This document shows, in pieces, positions 22,341 through 30,220 of a DNA stretch of 31,148 bases; the stretch's first letter is position 1, and each line of letters opens with the position of its first letter. The position numbers and the translations under genes are program-made. The DNA comes from JBAVQS01 sp049694275 (GTDB lineage Bacteria > Chloroflexota > Anaerolineae > UBA4142 > SHND01). Location: contig JBAVQS010000135.1 in the NCBI GenBank assembly GCA_049694275.1, forward strand, positions 1-31,148, given 5' to 3'. The notes beneath the pieces were generated by a model. It did not search any database, was not told the origin of the DNA, and saw only the letters and a list, made by a program, of their open reading frames with translations.

Positions 22341-23678
22341 ATGCGTGTACTCATCATCTCGTCCAATTCACTGCCCGCGGCCCCAACTGGCCCAGTCTAC
22401 GTGGCGGGGGCAGTTCGTAAGGCGGGACATGATGTCCGGATTTATGAGCGCCTGTTCGCCGCCGATCTGCCTGGCGAATTAGCGGAGCAGATCAGGGACT
22501 TACAGCCCGATGTCGTTGGCATCTCAATCCGGCTGGTGTTCGGCGATGAATTAGATCTCGAAGCACCCCTGGGCACCCACCATACCGATTTGCGACCGCG
22601 CGTCAAGGAGATTGTCGATATCGTCCGCCAGGTATCACCTGCCCGGATCGTATTGGGAGGGCCGGGCTTTAATTACTATGCCCGCGATTGGCTGGAGTAC
22701 CTGGACCTGGATTACGGCATCCGCGGCGAAGGGGAAGAGGCCTTTCCTCTATTCCTGCAGCGACTGGCGGAGGGAGGAGATATCTATTCGATACCCGGCG
22801 GTGCGTTCAGGAAAGATGGGAACTTTTATTCTGTTTCTCCCTGCCCGGTTCAGGATTTAGATAATCAGGCCCTTCCCGCTTATGACCTCCTGGATTGGAA
22901 GCCGTATGCCGGGAGAAAAATCACTCCGGCTATCCTCACCAAGCGCGGCTGCGCCTTCTCCTGCACCTACTGCCCTTACAGCAAGCTGGAAGGCAAGCGC
23001 TATCGGCTCAAAAGCCCACAGCGGGTGCTTGCAGAAGCCAACTCCATCCTCCGGTTTACCAACAGCCGCCAAGTCATGTTTTGCGAAAACAATTTCAACG
23101 CTCCCCGCCGGCATGCGGAAGCCATCTGTCGGGCTTTGATCTCAGCAAAAGCGGATTTCCAATGGGGAACGGGAGACCTGCGACCGATAGGGGTCACGGA
23201 TAGCTTTTGCCGTTTGATGGAAGCATCGGGCTGCTTCTACGCCAACCTTTCGATCGAGTCCGCTTCTGAAAAGATGCTTCGATCCATGAAACGCGGCTAT
23301 ACGGTCCGGCAGGTGCGGGAATCGCTGGAAGCCTTGAGCCGCTCGCAGATTCCTTTTGGCGCTTCCTTGATGCTGGGAGCGCCGGGGGAAACCCCGGAAA
23401 CGATCAGTGAAACCTTGAGCGTGCTGGACGACTATGAGATTCCCAACGGCGTATGGGTTACGCTAGGGGTGTACTTGTGGACTGAATACCAAGATATCGT
23501 CGCCGAGGCGCGCCGGACAGGATTTTTGAATGATGACAAAGCGCTGTTTACCGGAGCTGTCTATCTTTCTCCGGGCTTGCCTGGATCCTATCTGCGTGAT
23601 CTACCGGAGGCGCTGCGCGCCCACCGGGGCTATTCGGTCCAATTCAACAAACCCAGCGAGGAATGGAGGTTGAACTAA
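22341..23678 (+). CDS. Radical SAM protein with N-terminal B12-binding-like domain
   Basis: A 445-residue enzyme. Residues ~1-165 form a Rossmann-like domain of the cobalamin-binding type found in this class (MRVLIISSN, DVVGISIRL, RIVLGGPG, GIRGEGEEAFPLFL); the DxHxxG His motif is not present, as is common in radical SAM members. The radical SAM cluster motif C204-x3-C208-x2-C211 (CAFSCTYC) follows, with the SAM-binding GE-like strand (FCENNFN) and CFYANLSIESAS downstream. ATG 22341 has TAGGAG upstream and is preferred over an earlier TTG-type start at 22308. Methylation or ring/C-C rearrangement of a lipid or natural product is possible; the substrate is unknown. Confidence 0.9.
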   Translation: MRVLIISSNSLPAAPTGPVYVAGAVRKAGHDVRIYERLFAADLPGELAEQIRDLQPDVVGISIRLVFGDELDLEAPLGTHHTDLRPRVKEIVDIVRQVSPARIVLGGPGFNYYARDWLEYLDLDYGIRGEGEEAFPLFLQRLAEGGDIYSIPGGAFRKDGNFYSVSPCPVQDLDNQALPAYDLLDWKPYAGRKITPAILTKRGCAFSCTYCPYSKLEGKRYRLKSPQRVLAEANSILRFTNSRQVMFCENNFNAPRRHAEAICRALISAKADFQWGTGDLRPIGVTDSFCRLMEASGCFYANLSIESASEKMLRSMKRGYTVRQVRESLEALSRSQIPFGASLMLGAPGETPETISETLSVLDDYEIPNGVWVTLGVYLWTEYQDIVAEARRTGFLNDDKALFTGAVYLSPGLPGSYLRDLPEALRAHRGYSVQFNKPSEEWRLN

Positions 23679-23710
23679 TCGATTAAATGACTTGAAAGCA
23701 ATGCGCAGCA

Positions 23711-24283
23711 TTACAAATGCGTAATTCCCAAAATCAGTACGGGAACGTCAATGTTAGAAATACCCCGATGTTCCAGGTCCCAAACGAATTGTTCAAAGTA
23801 AGAAACACCCGTCGACATATCGTCTGCAAAATCCTTGACCGGCACGATTTCAACGCCCGCCTTGATAAAGCCCAGATTGCTAAAGATGGTCATCTTGGCG
23901 GCAACGTTGTACACCATAAACGCATACTTGCCGAACTGCACTTCAACCCCCAAGTCGTTCTTGACAAAATCCATGTCGCGATAAGCACCCCGGGACGAGC
24001 CGGAAGGCTTATAGTCATCGATATAGTATTCGGTGGAGTACTCAGCATCGACGCGCTGGTTCTTCCAGCCTCGCGCCTCAAACTGCTCCTTGAAAGCTTT
24101 GTTCAGCGCCCGCGGGTTGTAAAGCATTCGCCCTGACATGGTCCTTTCCCTACTCACTTTGGTTTTCAGTAGCGCGGGGTCTACAGTTGCAATGATTTGT
24201 CTGATTTGAGCCAGTTCCGAGTGAAACCCGGACTCGATGATGCGCTTGCCGTTGTTGAACGAGTATTCACCAGCGACGATCAT
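23711..24283 (-). CDS. Type II restriction endonuclease, BglII/BstYI family
   Basis: A 190-residue endonuclease of the BglII fold. The catalytic set of BglII (Asp84, Glu93, Gln95) is matched in spacing by D105, E114 and Q116 in the segment DMDFVKNDLGVEVQFGKYAF. The N-terminal and C-terminal parts (SFNNGKRIIESGF; VPVLILGI) also fit the family. Its ATG overlaps the methyltransferase stop as ATGA, so it is made after the protective methyltransferase. Recognition is likely AGATCT or RGATCY by family; the sequence does not settle this. The module is visibly less GC-rich than its neighbours. Confidence 0.85.
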   Translation of the reverse strand: MIVAGEYSFNNGKRIIESGFHSELAQIRQIIATVDPALLKTKVSRERTMSGRMLYNPRALNKAFKEQFEARGWKNQRVDAEYSTEYYIDDYKPSGSSRGAYRDMDFVKNDLGVEVQFGKYAFMVYNVAAKMTIFSNLGFIKAGVEIVPVKDFADDMSTGVSYFEQFVWDLEHRGISNIDVPVLILGITHL

Positions 24284-25263
24284 TTGTACTTGCCCTTTTT
24301 ATCGAGCAGTTTCTTCTGAGCAGGTTGCTGTTGCCACTCTATGGGAATTTGGGAGACCTTTTCCTTGCCTGTTGGTACATAAACCGGTTTGCCCAGAGGA
24401 CGAACGCGCAGCGTTCCACCGAAATAAGAAAGGATACGCTCTCGGGCAATCTCGACGTACTCGCCTTCCTTTTCACTCCCCATCGCACGACGGTTGTGCT
24501 TGATAGCGCCAAGCAGCGAGGAGCCTACTCCGGCATATGGGTCCAAAACCCAATCACCTTCGTTCGTCAATGCGAGAACACAGCGTTCGACCAGCTCAAT
24601 TGGAAATTGGCATGGATGTATCGTCTTTTCGGGATGGTTGGCTTTGACATTCGGAATATCCCAAAAAGCCTGTTCCCAATCATCCAATACAACCTGCCAT
24701 ACATCAGAAGGGTTTTTTCCCTTGGGATTGCCCGATGGCTTGCCTTTGTTCGGTCCCTTGAAATGCCGTTTGCCCGGATATTTAGAGGGAATGCGAACGG
24801 GATCAAGGTTAAAGACATAGTGATCGCTCTTTGTAAACCATAGAATGGTCTCGTAGCGGCCCGAGAAACGCTTGGAAGCGTGAAGACCGTGTTCGAAATG
24901 CCAAACGATGCGATTACGCAGACGCAACCCCAACTCTCTGAAAATCGGATAGTAGACAATATCAAGCGGGGTGACTTGAGCATCGTCTACAAAGTTGCCA
25001 ACCTCCCAGCAAAGGCTGCCATCCTCGCGCAGAACACGGACGAGTTGCTCGATGACCTGCTCCTGGTCCTTGAGGTACTCGGAGATCGATAGGCGGTCTT
25101 CGTAGACTTTGCCCAGATTGTAGGGGGGCGAGCTAATAATGAGATTCGCAGTGTTATCGGGAATCGTGCCGAGAAATTTTTTCACATCGCCGGGGTACAG
25201 GACAATCTGCGCATCCGCGTTGAATTGGTTTGCAATGGCGGGGGCTGTTTCAAAAAGAGGCAT
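24280..25263 (-). CDS. DNA methyltransferase of the BglII-type system (probable m4C, beta class)
   Basis: A 327-residue amino-methyltransferase with beta-class motif order: catalytic SPPY (45-48, LIISSPPYNLG) near the N terminus and the SAM-binding DPYAGVGSS near residue 245. SPPY is typical of N4-cytosine enzymes, as in M.BglII. Other landmarks are VIWHFEHG-like motif VIII region and HPCQFPIELVERCV (motif X). ATG 25263 is chosen: upstream open frame to 25380 runs into the tRNA-Glu gene and cannot be protein. It is the first gene of the module and overlaps the endonuclease by 4 nt. Confidence 0.9.
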   Translation of the reverse strand: MPLFETAPAIANQFNADAQIVLYPGDVKKFLGTIPDNTANLIISSPPYNLGKVYEDRLSISEYLKDQEQVIEQLVRVLREDGSLCWEVGNFVDDAQVTPLDIVYYPIFRELGLRLRNRIVWHFEHGLHASKRFSGRYETILWFTKSDHYVFNLDPVRIPSKYPGKRHFKGPNKGKPSGNPKGKNPSDVWQVVLDDWEQAFWDIPNVKANHPEKTIHPCQFPIELVERCVLALTNEGDWVLDPYAGVGSSLLGAIKHNRRAMGSEKEGEYVEIARERILSYFGGTLRVRPLGKPVYVPTGKEKVSQIPIEWQQQPAQKKLLDKKGKYK

Positions 25264-25274
25264 GGAAATGAAAG

Positions 25275-25292
25275 ATGCCTCTAACGAGGCAT
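25275..25292 (-). terminator. Hairpin between tRNA-Glu and the methyltransferase start
   Basis: ATGCCTC pairs with GAGGCAT across a 4-nt loop, ending 11 nt before the methyltransferase ATG. On the minus strand it is followed by CTTTCATTT, a weak T-rich tail. It may end the tRNA transcript or control the methyltransferase; a divergent-operator role is also possible. Confidence 0.4.
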
Positions 25293-25333
25293 TCTCTAGA
25301 GTGAATCGATATTTTAATGACGCTCGCAGACAA

Positions 25334-25406
25334 TGCCTCCTACGAGATTCGAACTCGTGTTTTAGCCTTGAAAGGGCCACGTCCTGGTCCCCTAGACGAA
25401 GGAGGC
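25334..25406 (-). tRNA. tRNA-Glu (anticodon TTC)
   Basis: A full cloverleaf of 73 nt can be drawn on the minus strand. Acceptor stem GCCTCCT/AGGAGGC with discriminator A; D arm GTCT-AGGGGACCA-GGAC; anticodon stem TGGCC/GGCTA with loop CTTTCAA giving anticodon TTC; T arm ACGAG-TTCGAAT-CTCGT. CCA is not encoded. Its 3' end faces the restriction-modification module. Confidence 0.95.
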
Positions 25407-25418
25407 AAAAGCGAAGCT

Positions 25419-25447
25419 ATTATAGTCTGTTTCCCGAGAAGCGTCAA
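25419..25447 (-). promoter_or_regulatory. Sigma-70-type promoter of tRNA-Glu
   Basis: On the minus strand TTGACG (25447-25442), a 17-nt spacer and a perfect TATAAT (25424-25419). Transcription should begin about 6 nt before the tRNA 5' end at 25406. Confidence 0.85.
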
Positions 25448-25497
25448 ATAAAAATAGTGGTCAGTGGTGAGTGGACAGCGTCCAAAGAACTGTCTCC

Positions 25498-26268
25498 TCA
25501 CACCGGCGGCCAGGGGATATGCGGCCAGTCGTCGGGCGGGGCGGGATAGGCACGCTCGCGCAAGAGCTGCCCTAGGCGGAGGTCTAGTGCGCGCAGTTCG
25601 GAACGGGAGAGCATCGCTTCCAGCCGCCGCCGGAAGGGGTCGCCGGCCTTGAGCTTGGGCTTGAGCCGTTCGAGGCTGTCAAGCAACTCGTTCGGGATCG
25701 GCTCGCCCACGAAATCCCAGACGACCGTCCTGAGCTTGGGTTCTTCGTGGAACGTGACGCCATGGTCGATGCACCAGATGGCGCCGGATTCGTCGACCAG
25801 AATGTGTCCCCCTTTGCGGTCGGTGTTGTTGATCAGCGCATCAAAGGCGGCAATCTTTTGCATCTCGCCCCGGCAACTATCGCGGACCGTGAAAAAGTTT
25901 TCGCGGCGCTTGAACTCGATAAACTGTTGGACGGCCCCGACCCCCATCGGGCCTTCGCGCAGCACGGTGGGGGGAATGTTGGGCCAGCCCAGATCGGCGC
26001 TGACGAGATAGGCGGCGACTTCACGATTGCACAGTGTGCCGGTCTCGAAATCCCAGAGCGGGCGCTCGCCGCTCGCCGGTTTATAGACCGCCAGCATCTC
26101 CCGGTCCCCTTCGGCGACACGCGTCAGATAGGTATAGTTCGAGCTCCAGGGAATCATACCCTGCAGTTCCATCTGACCGTTTTCGAGGAGAGTTAACACC
26201 TGCGGAATGTCACGCAGCCAGGCGCGCACCGCCTGATTTCGTTTGCCTTTCCTGATTCCGTCATCCAT
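25498..26268 (-). CDS. SCO1664-family protein (phosphatidylinositol-kinase-like fold)
   Basis: A 256-residue kinase-fold protein of the SCO1664/TIGR03843 type. Visible landmarks are the Lys strand REMLAVYKPASGERPLWDFETG (nucleotide-binding region), the catalytic-loop-like AFDALINNTDRKGGHILVD (D and N spaced as in PI3/4-kinase-like folds) and the metal-binding WCIDHGVTFH. ATG 26268 is chosen for the AGGA just upstream; the frame opens at 26307, immediately after the phosphatase-DUF3090 stop. In Actinobacteria this protein, a MSMEG_4193-type phosphatase and DUF3090 form a conserved gene set; the same set occurs here, with the other two fused. Biochemical role unproven. Confidence 0.88.
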   Translation of the reverse strand: MDDGIRKGKRNQAVRAWLRDIPQVLTLLENGQMELQGMIPWSSNYTYLTRVAEGDREMLAVYKPASGERPLWDFETGTLCNREVAAYLVSADLGWPNIPPTVLREGPMGVGAVQQFIEFKRRENFFTVRDSCRGEMQKIAAFDALINNTDRKGGHILVDESGAIWCIDHGVTFHEEPKLRTVVWDFVGEPIPNELLDSLERLKPKLKAGDPFRRRLEAMLSRSELRALDLRLGQLLRERAYPAPPDDWPHIPWPPV

Positions 26269-26307
26269 CGTTCCTACCTGCTCTAACGGCCCCCCATTCA
26301 ACCGCAA

Positions 26308-27561
26308 CTAGATCAAGGTGGCCTTGGCCCCGTGCCCGTTGCGCCGAGGGCAAAAATGACCCTGGGGATCAATCGGTTTGCCGCACAGCACGCAGATGGG
26401 CCGTCCTCCAGCCACTGAAGTCGCGGCCTGGCCGGCCAGGGTGCGCATCTGCTCTCGCGTGGCCCAAAAACGAACCACGTTGATCGATTCCGGGTTCTCT
26501 TCCAGGGTCGCCTCGTACGCCACGACAACCAGCAGGCCATGCTCCTGATCATAGCCAAGCCCTAACTGACCGATGCGAAAGAGGGGTTCGATGGGCTCTT
26601 CCAGCATCGCATCATAGGCGCTGACCGTCGCCTCGGCGCGCTTTTCGCCCAGCTTGTCCAAAATCTCGGTAATGCCGGAGCTGAGCGAGCGAATCTGCTC
26701 TTTTTCCGCCTGGAGCGTGACGAGGAGGGTCCCCTGCCGTCCCTGCAGATAAAAGATACGATGGCCCGGCTCGCCGATGGCGCCGGTATTGATGCGATCG
26801 ACTGGATTGAAATCGTACAGAATATTAGATTCGGCCATCTTGGGTTTGTCCTTTCCTGATTCCGTGTTGGATGATTCGGGTGGCTGCCCGACCGCGGCCG
26901 GCGGGCCTGCTTTTAAAGCAGCCGGTTCCTTTTTGGGTTGTGGCTTGTCAAACTTCGGCAGCTCGCCGCGATAGTTCATCACCAGCAGGTGCGCCTTGTC
27001 GTCGTCGCCGACCACGAGCACCGAAGCGGAAGCGGGGCTGATGCCGATGCGCTGAAAGTTGTTGAGGTCCCACTTGAGATAGTGCGCGATCAGAGCCTTG
27101 AGCGGATCGGCGTGTGAGACAAGCGCCACAACTCCTTCAGGATGATTGCGGCGAATCTCTTCGGCGGTCGCGACAAGCCGCTTTTGGACCTCGTCAATGC
27201 TCTCCCCCCCACCAGGGGGATGGACCCCGACGGGGTTCTGTTGCATCGCCTTCCAGGTATCAGTGTCTTGAAGCTCCTTGATCAGTTTGCCCTGCCAGTC
27301 GCCGATGTGTCCTTCGCCCAAGCCCTCACGAATCTGCACGTCCAGGTGATGGCAGGCGGCGACGACATTGGCCGTATCCACCGCCCGTTCGAGTGGGCTG
27401 GAATAGATCGCTTCGAGCGGGACCGGATCAAGATGGCGGGCCAGATCCTCTGCTTCGCGTTGGCCCAGGCCATTGATGTGGACACCGGGTGTCCGACCGG
27501 CCAGACGCCCCTCTTTAACAAAATCATTGGAGGCATGACGGATCAAAATGAATACGGTCAT
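26308..27561 (-). CDS. Fusion of MSMEG_4193-type histidine phosphatase and DUF3090
   Basis: A 417-residue protein joining two usually separate genes. Residues 1-200 are a histidine phosphatase: ILIRHASNDF (R8-H9), ERAVDTANVV, EGHIGDWQGK, and the second His in VALVSHADPLKAL. A Pro/Lys/Ala linker covers ~205-245. Residues ~246-417 are DUF3090 (NILYDFNPVDRINTGAIGEPGHRIFYLQ, ELGLGYDxE-like segment) ending in the zinc-knuckle-like CVLCGKPIDPQGHFCPRRNGH. The SCO1664 homologue follows directly. The fusion is strong evidence that the phosphatase and DUF3090 act together. No Shine-Dalgarno is visible at the ATG. Confidence 0.9.
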   Translation of the reverse strand: MTVFILIRHASNDFVKEGRLAGRTPGVHINGLGQREAEDLARHLDPVPLEAIYSSPLERAVDTANVVAACHHLDVQIREGLGEGHIGDWQGKLIKELQDTDTWKAMQQNPVGVHPPGGGESIDEVQKRLVATAEEIRRNHPEGVVALVSHADPLKALIAHYLKWDLNNFQRIGISPASASVLVVGDDDKAHLLVMNYRGELPKFDKPQPKKEPAALKAGPPAAVGQPPESSNTESGKDKPKMAESNILYDFNPVDRINTGAIGEPGHRIFYLQGRQGTLLVTLQAEKEQIRSLSSGITEILDKLGEKRAEATVSAYDAMLEEPIEPLFRIGQLGLGYDQEHGLLVVVAYEATLEENPESINVVRFWATREQMRTLAGQAATSVAGGRPICVLCGKPIDPQGHFCPRRNGHGAKATLI

Positions 27562-27583
27562 AAGTCAATTGTGAATTCGAAAA

Positions 27584-28219
27584 CTAGGTTTCAAGTTGCG
27601 CGCGCAGCATGGCCGAAAACTCGCTAAGCATCATCGCGGTTGCACCCCAGACTTTGTGTCCCTGAATATTAAAGAACGGAACCTGGACCCTTTCACCGCG
27701 AATCTCCCATTGCTCGTGCTGAACCAGCGCATCGTCGAGCAGCACCTCGACCGAGGGCTGGAGCACTTCGATGACCTCTGCCGGCGCCGCATAAAAGGTC
27801 GGCTCGTCCTGGCAAAACCCCACAAAGGGCGTCACCCAAAAACCGCTGACGGGGATAAAGAGTGGCGTGAGCGGAGCGCCCAGGAGTTGAATGTGCGTCG
27901 GATCGACGCCCAGTTCCTCGCCGGTTTCACGCACCGCCGTCCCCTCCAGAGTCTCGCCGGGTTCACGCATACCGCCGGGAAGCGAGATCTGCCCCTTGTG
28001 CGTAGCGACGGTATCGGTGCGACGCGTGAGGACAAAATGAAGGTCTTGCACTGTTAAATAGAGCAAGAGCAAGACGCCGGCTTCCCGCACCGGATCCTCG
28101 GGCGGCGGAGGCAGAATGTCGCCGGGCCGCGGCCGGGGAACCATTCGCTCCTGCGCGGAGCGTCCCGGCCGGGGCGCCGCCAATGCACGCCGAACCAGGT
28201 CCATTGTCACATGCGTCAT
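27584..28219 (-). CDS. Nudix hydrolase, CoA pyrophosphatase type
   Basis: A Nudix hydrolase of 211 residues. The Nudix box is GGMREPGETLEGTAVRETGEELGV in two overlapping pieces (G-x5-E-x7-RE-x2-EE-x-G all present), and the CoA-specific motif upstream is LTRRTDTVATHKGQISLPGG. It should split CoA or related nucleotides to 4'-phosphopantetheine and 3',5'-ADP. ATG 28219 is preferred because a promoter places the transcript start only ~5 nt upstream (see promoter at 28232-28260); the frame is open to 28297. It lies 22 nt upstream of the phosphatase-DUF3090 gene and is probably co-transcribed with it. Confidence 0.9.
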   Translation of the reverse strand: MTHVTMDLVRRALAAPRPGRSAQERMVPRPRPGDILPPPPEDPVREAGVLLLLYLTVQDLHFVLTRRTDTVATHKGQISLPGGMREPGETLEGTAVRETGEELGVDPTHIQLLGAPLTPLFIPVSGFWVTPFVGFCQDEPTFYAAPAEVIEVLQPSVEVLLDDALVQHEQWEIRGERVQVPFFNIQGHKVWGATAMMLSEFSAMLRAQLET

Positions 28220-28231
28220 AACTGATGCAAC

Positions 28232-28260
28232 ATTGTAGTGTAAACGCCGCGTCAGGTCAA
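28232..28260 (-). promoter_or_regulatory. Near-leaderless promoter of the Nudix/DUF3090/SCO1664 operon
   Basis: On the minus strand TTGACC (28260-28255), 17-nt spacer, TACAAT (28237-28232). Only 12 nt separate the -10 from the ATG at 28219, giving a leader of about 5 nt with no Shine-Dalgarno. Confidence 0.65.
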
Positions 28261-28312
28261 ACGCCATCTGAGCCAATCTCGAAATCCCTCCAGGCACGCC
28301 CGCCGGCCGAGA

Positions 28313-29092
28313 TTACGTTACGTTGATGATACGAGCGATCGCCGCCGGGACATCCAATGGTGAACGGGAGAGATCGCGGGTGAGATGGACGAGGAACTCG
28401 ACATTTCCCTCCGCGCCGGCGATGGCGGAACGGACAAGACCGAGTACGCGCAGGTCCCGGGAATCCGCAGCCCCAACAACTTTCTCGAGGACGAGGCGAT
28501 GGGTCGCTGGATCGCGAACGATGCCGCCGCGCCCCACACGCTCAGGCCCCGCCTCAAATTGGGGCTTGACGAGGGCGACCATTTCTCCGGTCGATGTCAG
28601 CAGGTTGCGAGCCACCGGCAGAATGAGTTCGAGTGAGATAAAAGAGACATCGACGACGATCAGCGCCGCCGGCTCCGGTAACCTGTCCAGATAACGAGCG
28701 TTCACACGATCCATGATGATAACACGCGAATCCTGCCGCAACTTCCAAGCCAACTGCCCATAGCCCACGTCAATGGCATAGACGCGCGCCGCGCCCCGCT
28801 GGAGCAGGACATCGGTAAAGCCGCCGGTCGAGGCGCCGATATCCGCGCAGACCTTGCCTTCGGGCGAGACGCCAAAATCGTCGAGTGCGCCCGCCAGTTT
28901 ATATCCGCCCCGACCGACATAGGGGAGCGGAGCGCGCACCACAATCTCAGCCGCCGCGTCCACCTGCATTCCCGCCTTGTCAAAGGTGCGACCGTTCACG
29001 CTGACGTCGCCGGCGAGGACGAGCGCCTGCGCGCGTTCGCGGGTTTCGGCCAGGCCGCGTTCCACTAACAGCACATCCAATCGCTTTTTCAT
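28313..29092 (-). CDS. tlyA: TlyA family rRNA 2'-O-methyltransferase
   Basis: A 259-residue protein with an N-terminal S4 RNA-binding domain (MKKRLDVLLVERGLAETRERAQALVLAGDVSVNG) and a C-terminal FtsJ-like methyltransferase. The SAM motif is CADIGASTGGFTDVLL, the catalytic K-D-K-E set is K (GGYKLAGAL), D (VVDVSFISL), K (LVKPQFE) and E (VEFLVHL). Members methylate cytidines in 16S and/or 23S rRNA. ATG 29092 has AAGGGAG upstream and starts the S4 domain; the longer frame from 29146 is not supported. The gene is divergent from the UbiA gene. Confidence 0.92.
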   Translation of the reverse strand: MKKRLDVLLVERGLAETRERAQALVLAGDVSVNGRTFDKAGMQVDAAAEIVVRAPLPYVGRGGYKLAGALDDFGVSPEGKVCADIGASTGGFTDVLLQRGAARVYAIDVGYGQLAWKLRQDSRVIIMDRVNARYLDRLPEPAALIVVDVSFISLELILPVARNLLTSTGEMVALVKPQFEAGPERVGRGGIVRDPATHRLVLEKVVGAADSRDLRVLGLVRSAIAGAEGNVEFLVHLTRDLSRSPLDVPAAIARIINVT

Positions 29093-29154
29093 TGCTCCCT
29101 TTATCAAAAACGGCGTCGCCCTGATCACACAGAAAAGCATAGACAAATTTGATT

Positions 29155-29182
29155 TTGACTATTGTCGGTAATCGCGTATGAT
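29155..29182 (+). promoter_or_regulatory. Leaderless promoter of the UbiA-family gene
   Basis: TTGACT (29155-29160), 16-nt spacer, TATGAT (29177-29182). The -10 hexamer itself contains the apparent ATG at 29178, so that ATG cannot be in the mRNA. Transcription should start at about 29189-29190, exactly at the next in-frame ATG (29190). Confidence 0.75.
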
Positions 29183-29189
29183 GAATCCC

Positions 29190-30212
29190 ATGAGATCCTC
29201 AGAAGGAAACGAACCGCGTCCCTCGTCCCAACCCAGCGCCTCCAACGGCCTGGGGCGCAACACGCTCCTCGCCATTCTAAAATCGATGCGTCCCCGACAG
29301 TGGTCCAAGAACCTCTTTATCTTTTTGCCGATGATGTTTACCATCGGCCAGTACTGGCGCCCCTTGAGCCCATCGATGTGGCAATTCCTCGAGCTGACGG
29401 TGGGCGGGTTTGTGGTGTTCTGCCTGCTCTCGGGCGTCGTCTATATTATCAACGACCTGGTCGATATTGAAAAGGATCGCGCCCACCCGCGCAAGCGGAA
29501 CCGCCCGATTGCTTCCGGTCAACTCGGCAAGAATGCGGCCATCTGGAGCGCACTGGTCATCCTGGTTGCAGTACTGGCCGGGTCTGTCTTGCTGGACCTC
29601 CTCGCCCAGTCGCTCCCCTACCCCGGCGGCGCGCCCGTCTTTCCATTCCCCTTTGCGTTTACGCTGATCGGGGTCAGTTATATGGCGCTCCAGATCGCGT
29701 ATTCATTTTACCTCAAGCACATCGTTATTATAGACGTTTTTTCGATTGCCGCGGGGTTCCTGATGCGAGCCATTGCCGGGGCGGTCGTAATCCAGGTCCC
29801 GATCTCGCCGTGGCTGTATGTGGTGACGCTGTTGCTTGCCCTGTTCCTGGGGTTTGGCAAACGGCGCAATGAGCTCGTCTTGCTGGAAGGCGCAGCCTCC
29901 CGCCACCGGGCGATCCTGCGCGAGTATACACCGGACCTGCTGGACCAGATTCTGTCCATCACGTCGGCCAGCACAGTCATCGCCTATTCGCTCTATACCT
30001 TTTCCGCCGAGAATCTGCCGCGCAATCACTATATGATGGCGACCATTCCGTTCACGCTCTATGGGATTTTTCGCTATCTCTATCTGATCCATGTGCGGAA
30101 TGAGGGAGGCAGTCCGGAAGAGATTTTGATGAAGGACCGTCCGTTTCTGATCGCCGCTCTCGCCTGGGGCATCGCCGTCATGGCAATCCTGTATCTGTTT
30201 GGAAAGGCATAA
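29190..30212 (+). CDS. UbiA-family prenyltransferase, decaprenyl-phosphate phosphoribosyltransferase type
   Basis: A 340-residue polytopic enzyme. First Asp-rich motif NDLVDIEKDRAHPRKRNRP (NDxxD) and the second region YSFYLKHIVIIDVFSIAAGFLMRAIAGA match the UbiA superfamily, and KSMRPRQWSKNLFIFLP at the start plus ALFLGFGKRRNELVLLEG point to the DPPR-synthase group (5-phospho-ribosyl transfer to polyprenyl phosphate). About nine membrane helices are predicted. ATG 29190 is preferred over 29178 because the latter lies in the promoter -10. In Actinobacteria this enzyme supplies arabinan precursors; here its product use is unknown. A TPR gene follows after 8 nt. Confidence 0.88.
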   Translation: MRSSEGNEPRPSSQPSASNGLGRNTLLAILKSMRPRQWSKNLFIFLPMMFTIGQYWRPLSPSMWQFLELTVGGFVVFCLLSGVVYIINDLVDIEKDRAHPRKRNRPIASGQLGKNAAIWSALVILVAVLAGSVLLDLLAQSLPYPGGAPVFPFPFAFTLIGVSYMALQIAYSFYLKHIVIIDVFSIAAGFLMRAIAGAVVIQVPISPWLYVVTLLLALFLGFGKRRNELVLLEGAASRHRAILREYTPDLLDQILSITSASTVIAYSLYTFSAENLPRNHYMMATIPFTLYGIFRYLYLIHVRNEGGSPEEILMKDRPFLIAALAWGIAVMAILYLFGKA

Positions 30213-30220
30213 AAAGACAA

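Noticed and set aside
23679..23710. Possible attachment-site copy of the tRNA-Glu 3' end downstream of the restriction module
   Set aside because: No match to the tRNA 3' sequence is visible in the short gap, so integration by a tRNA-specific recombinase is not supported here.
25264..25380. N-terminal extension of the methyltransferase into the tRNA-Glu gene
   Set aside because: The extension is encoded by the tRNA itself and the promoter order makes translation from there implausible; ATG 25263 fits the family.
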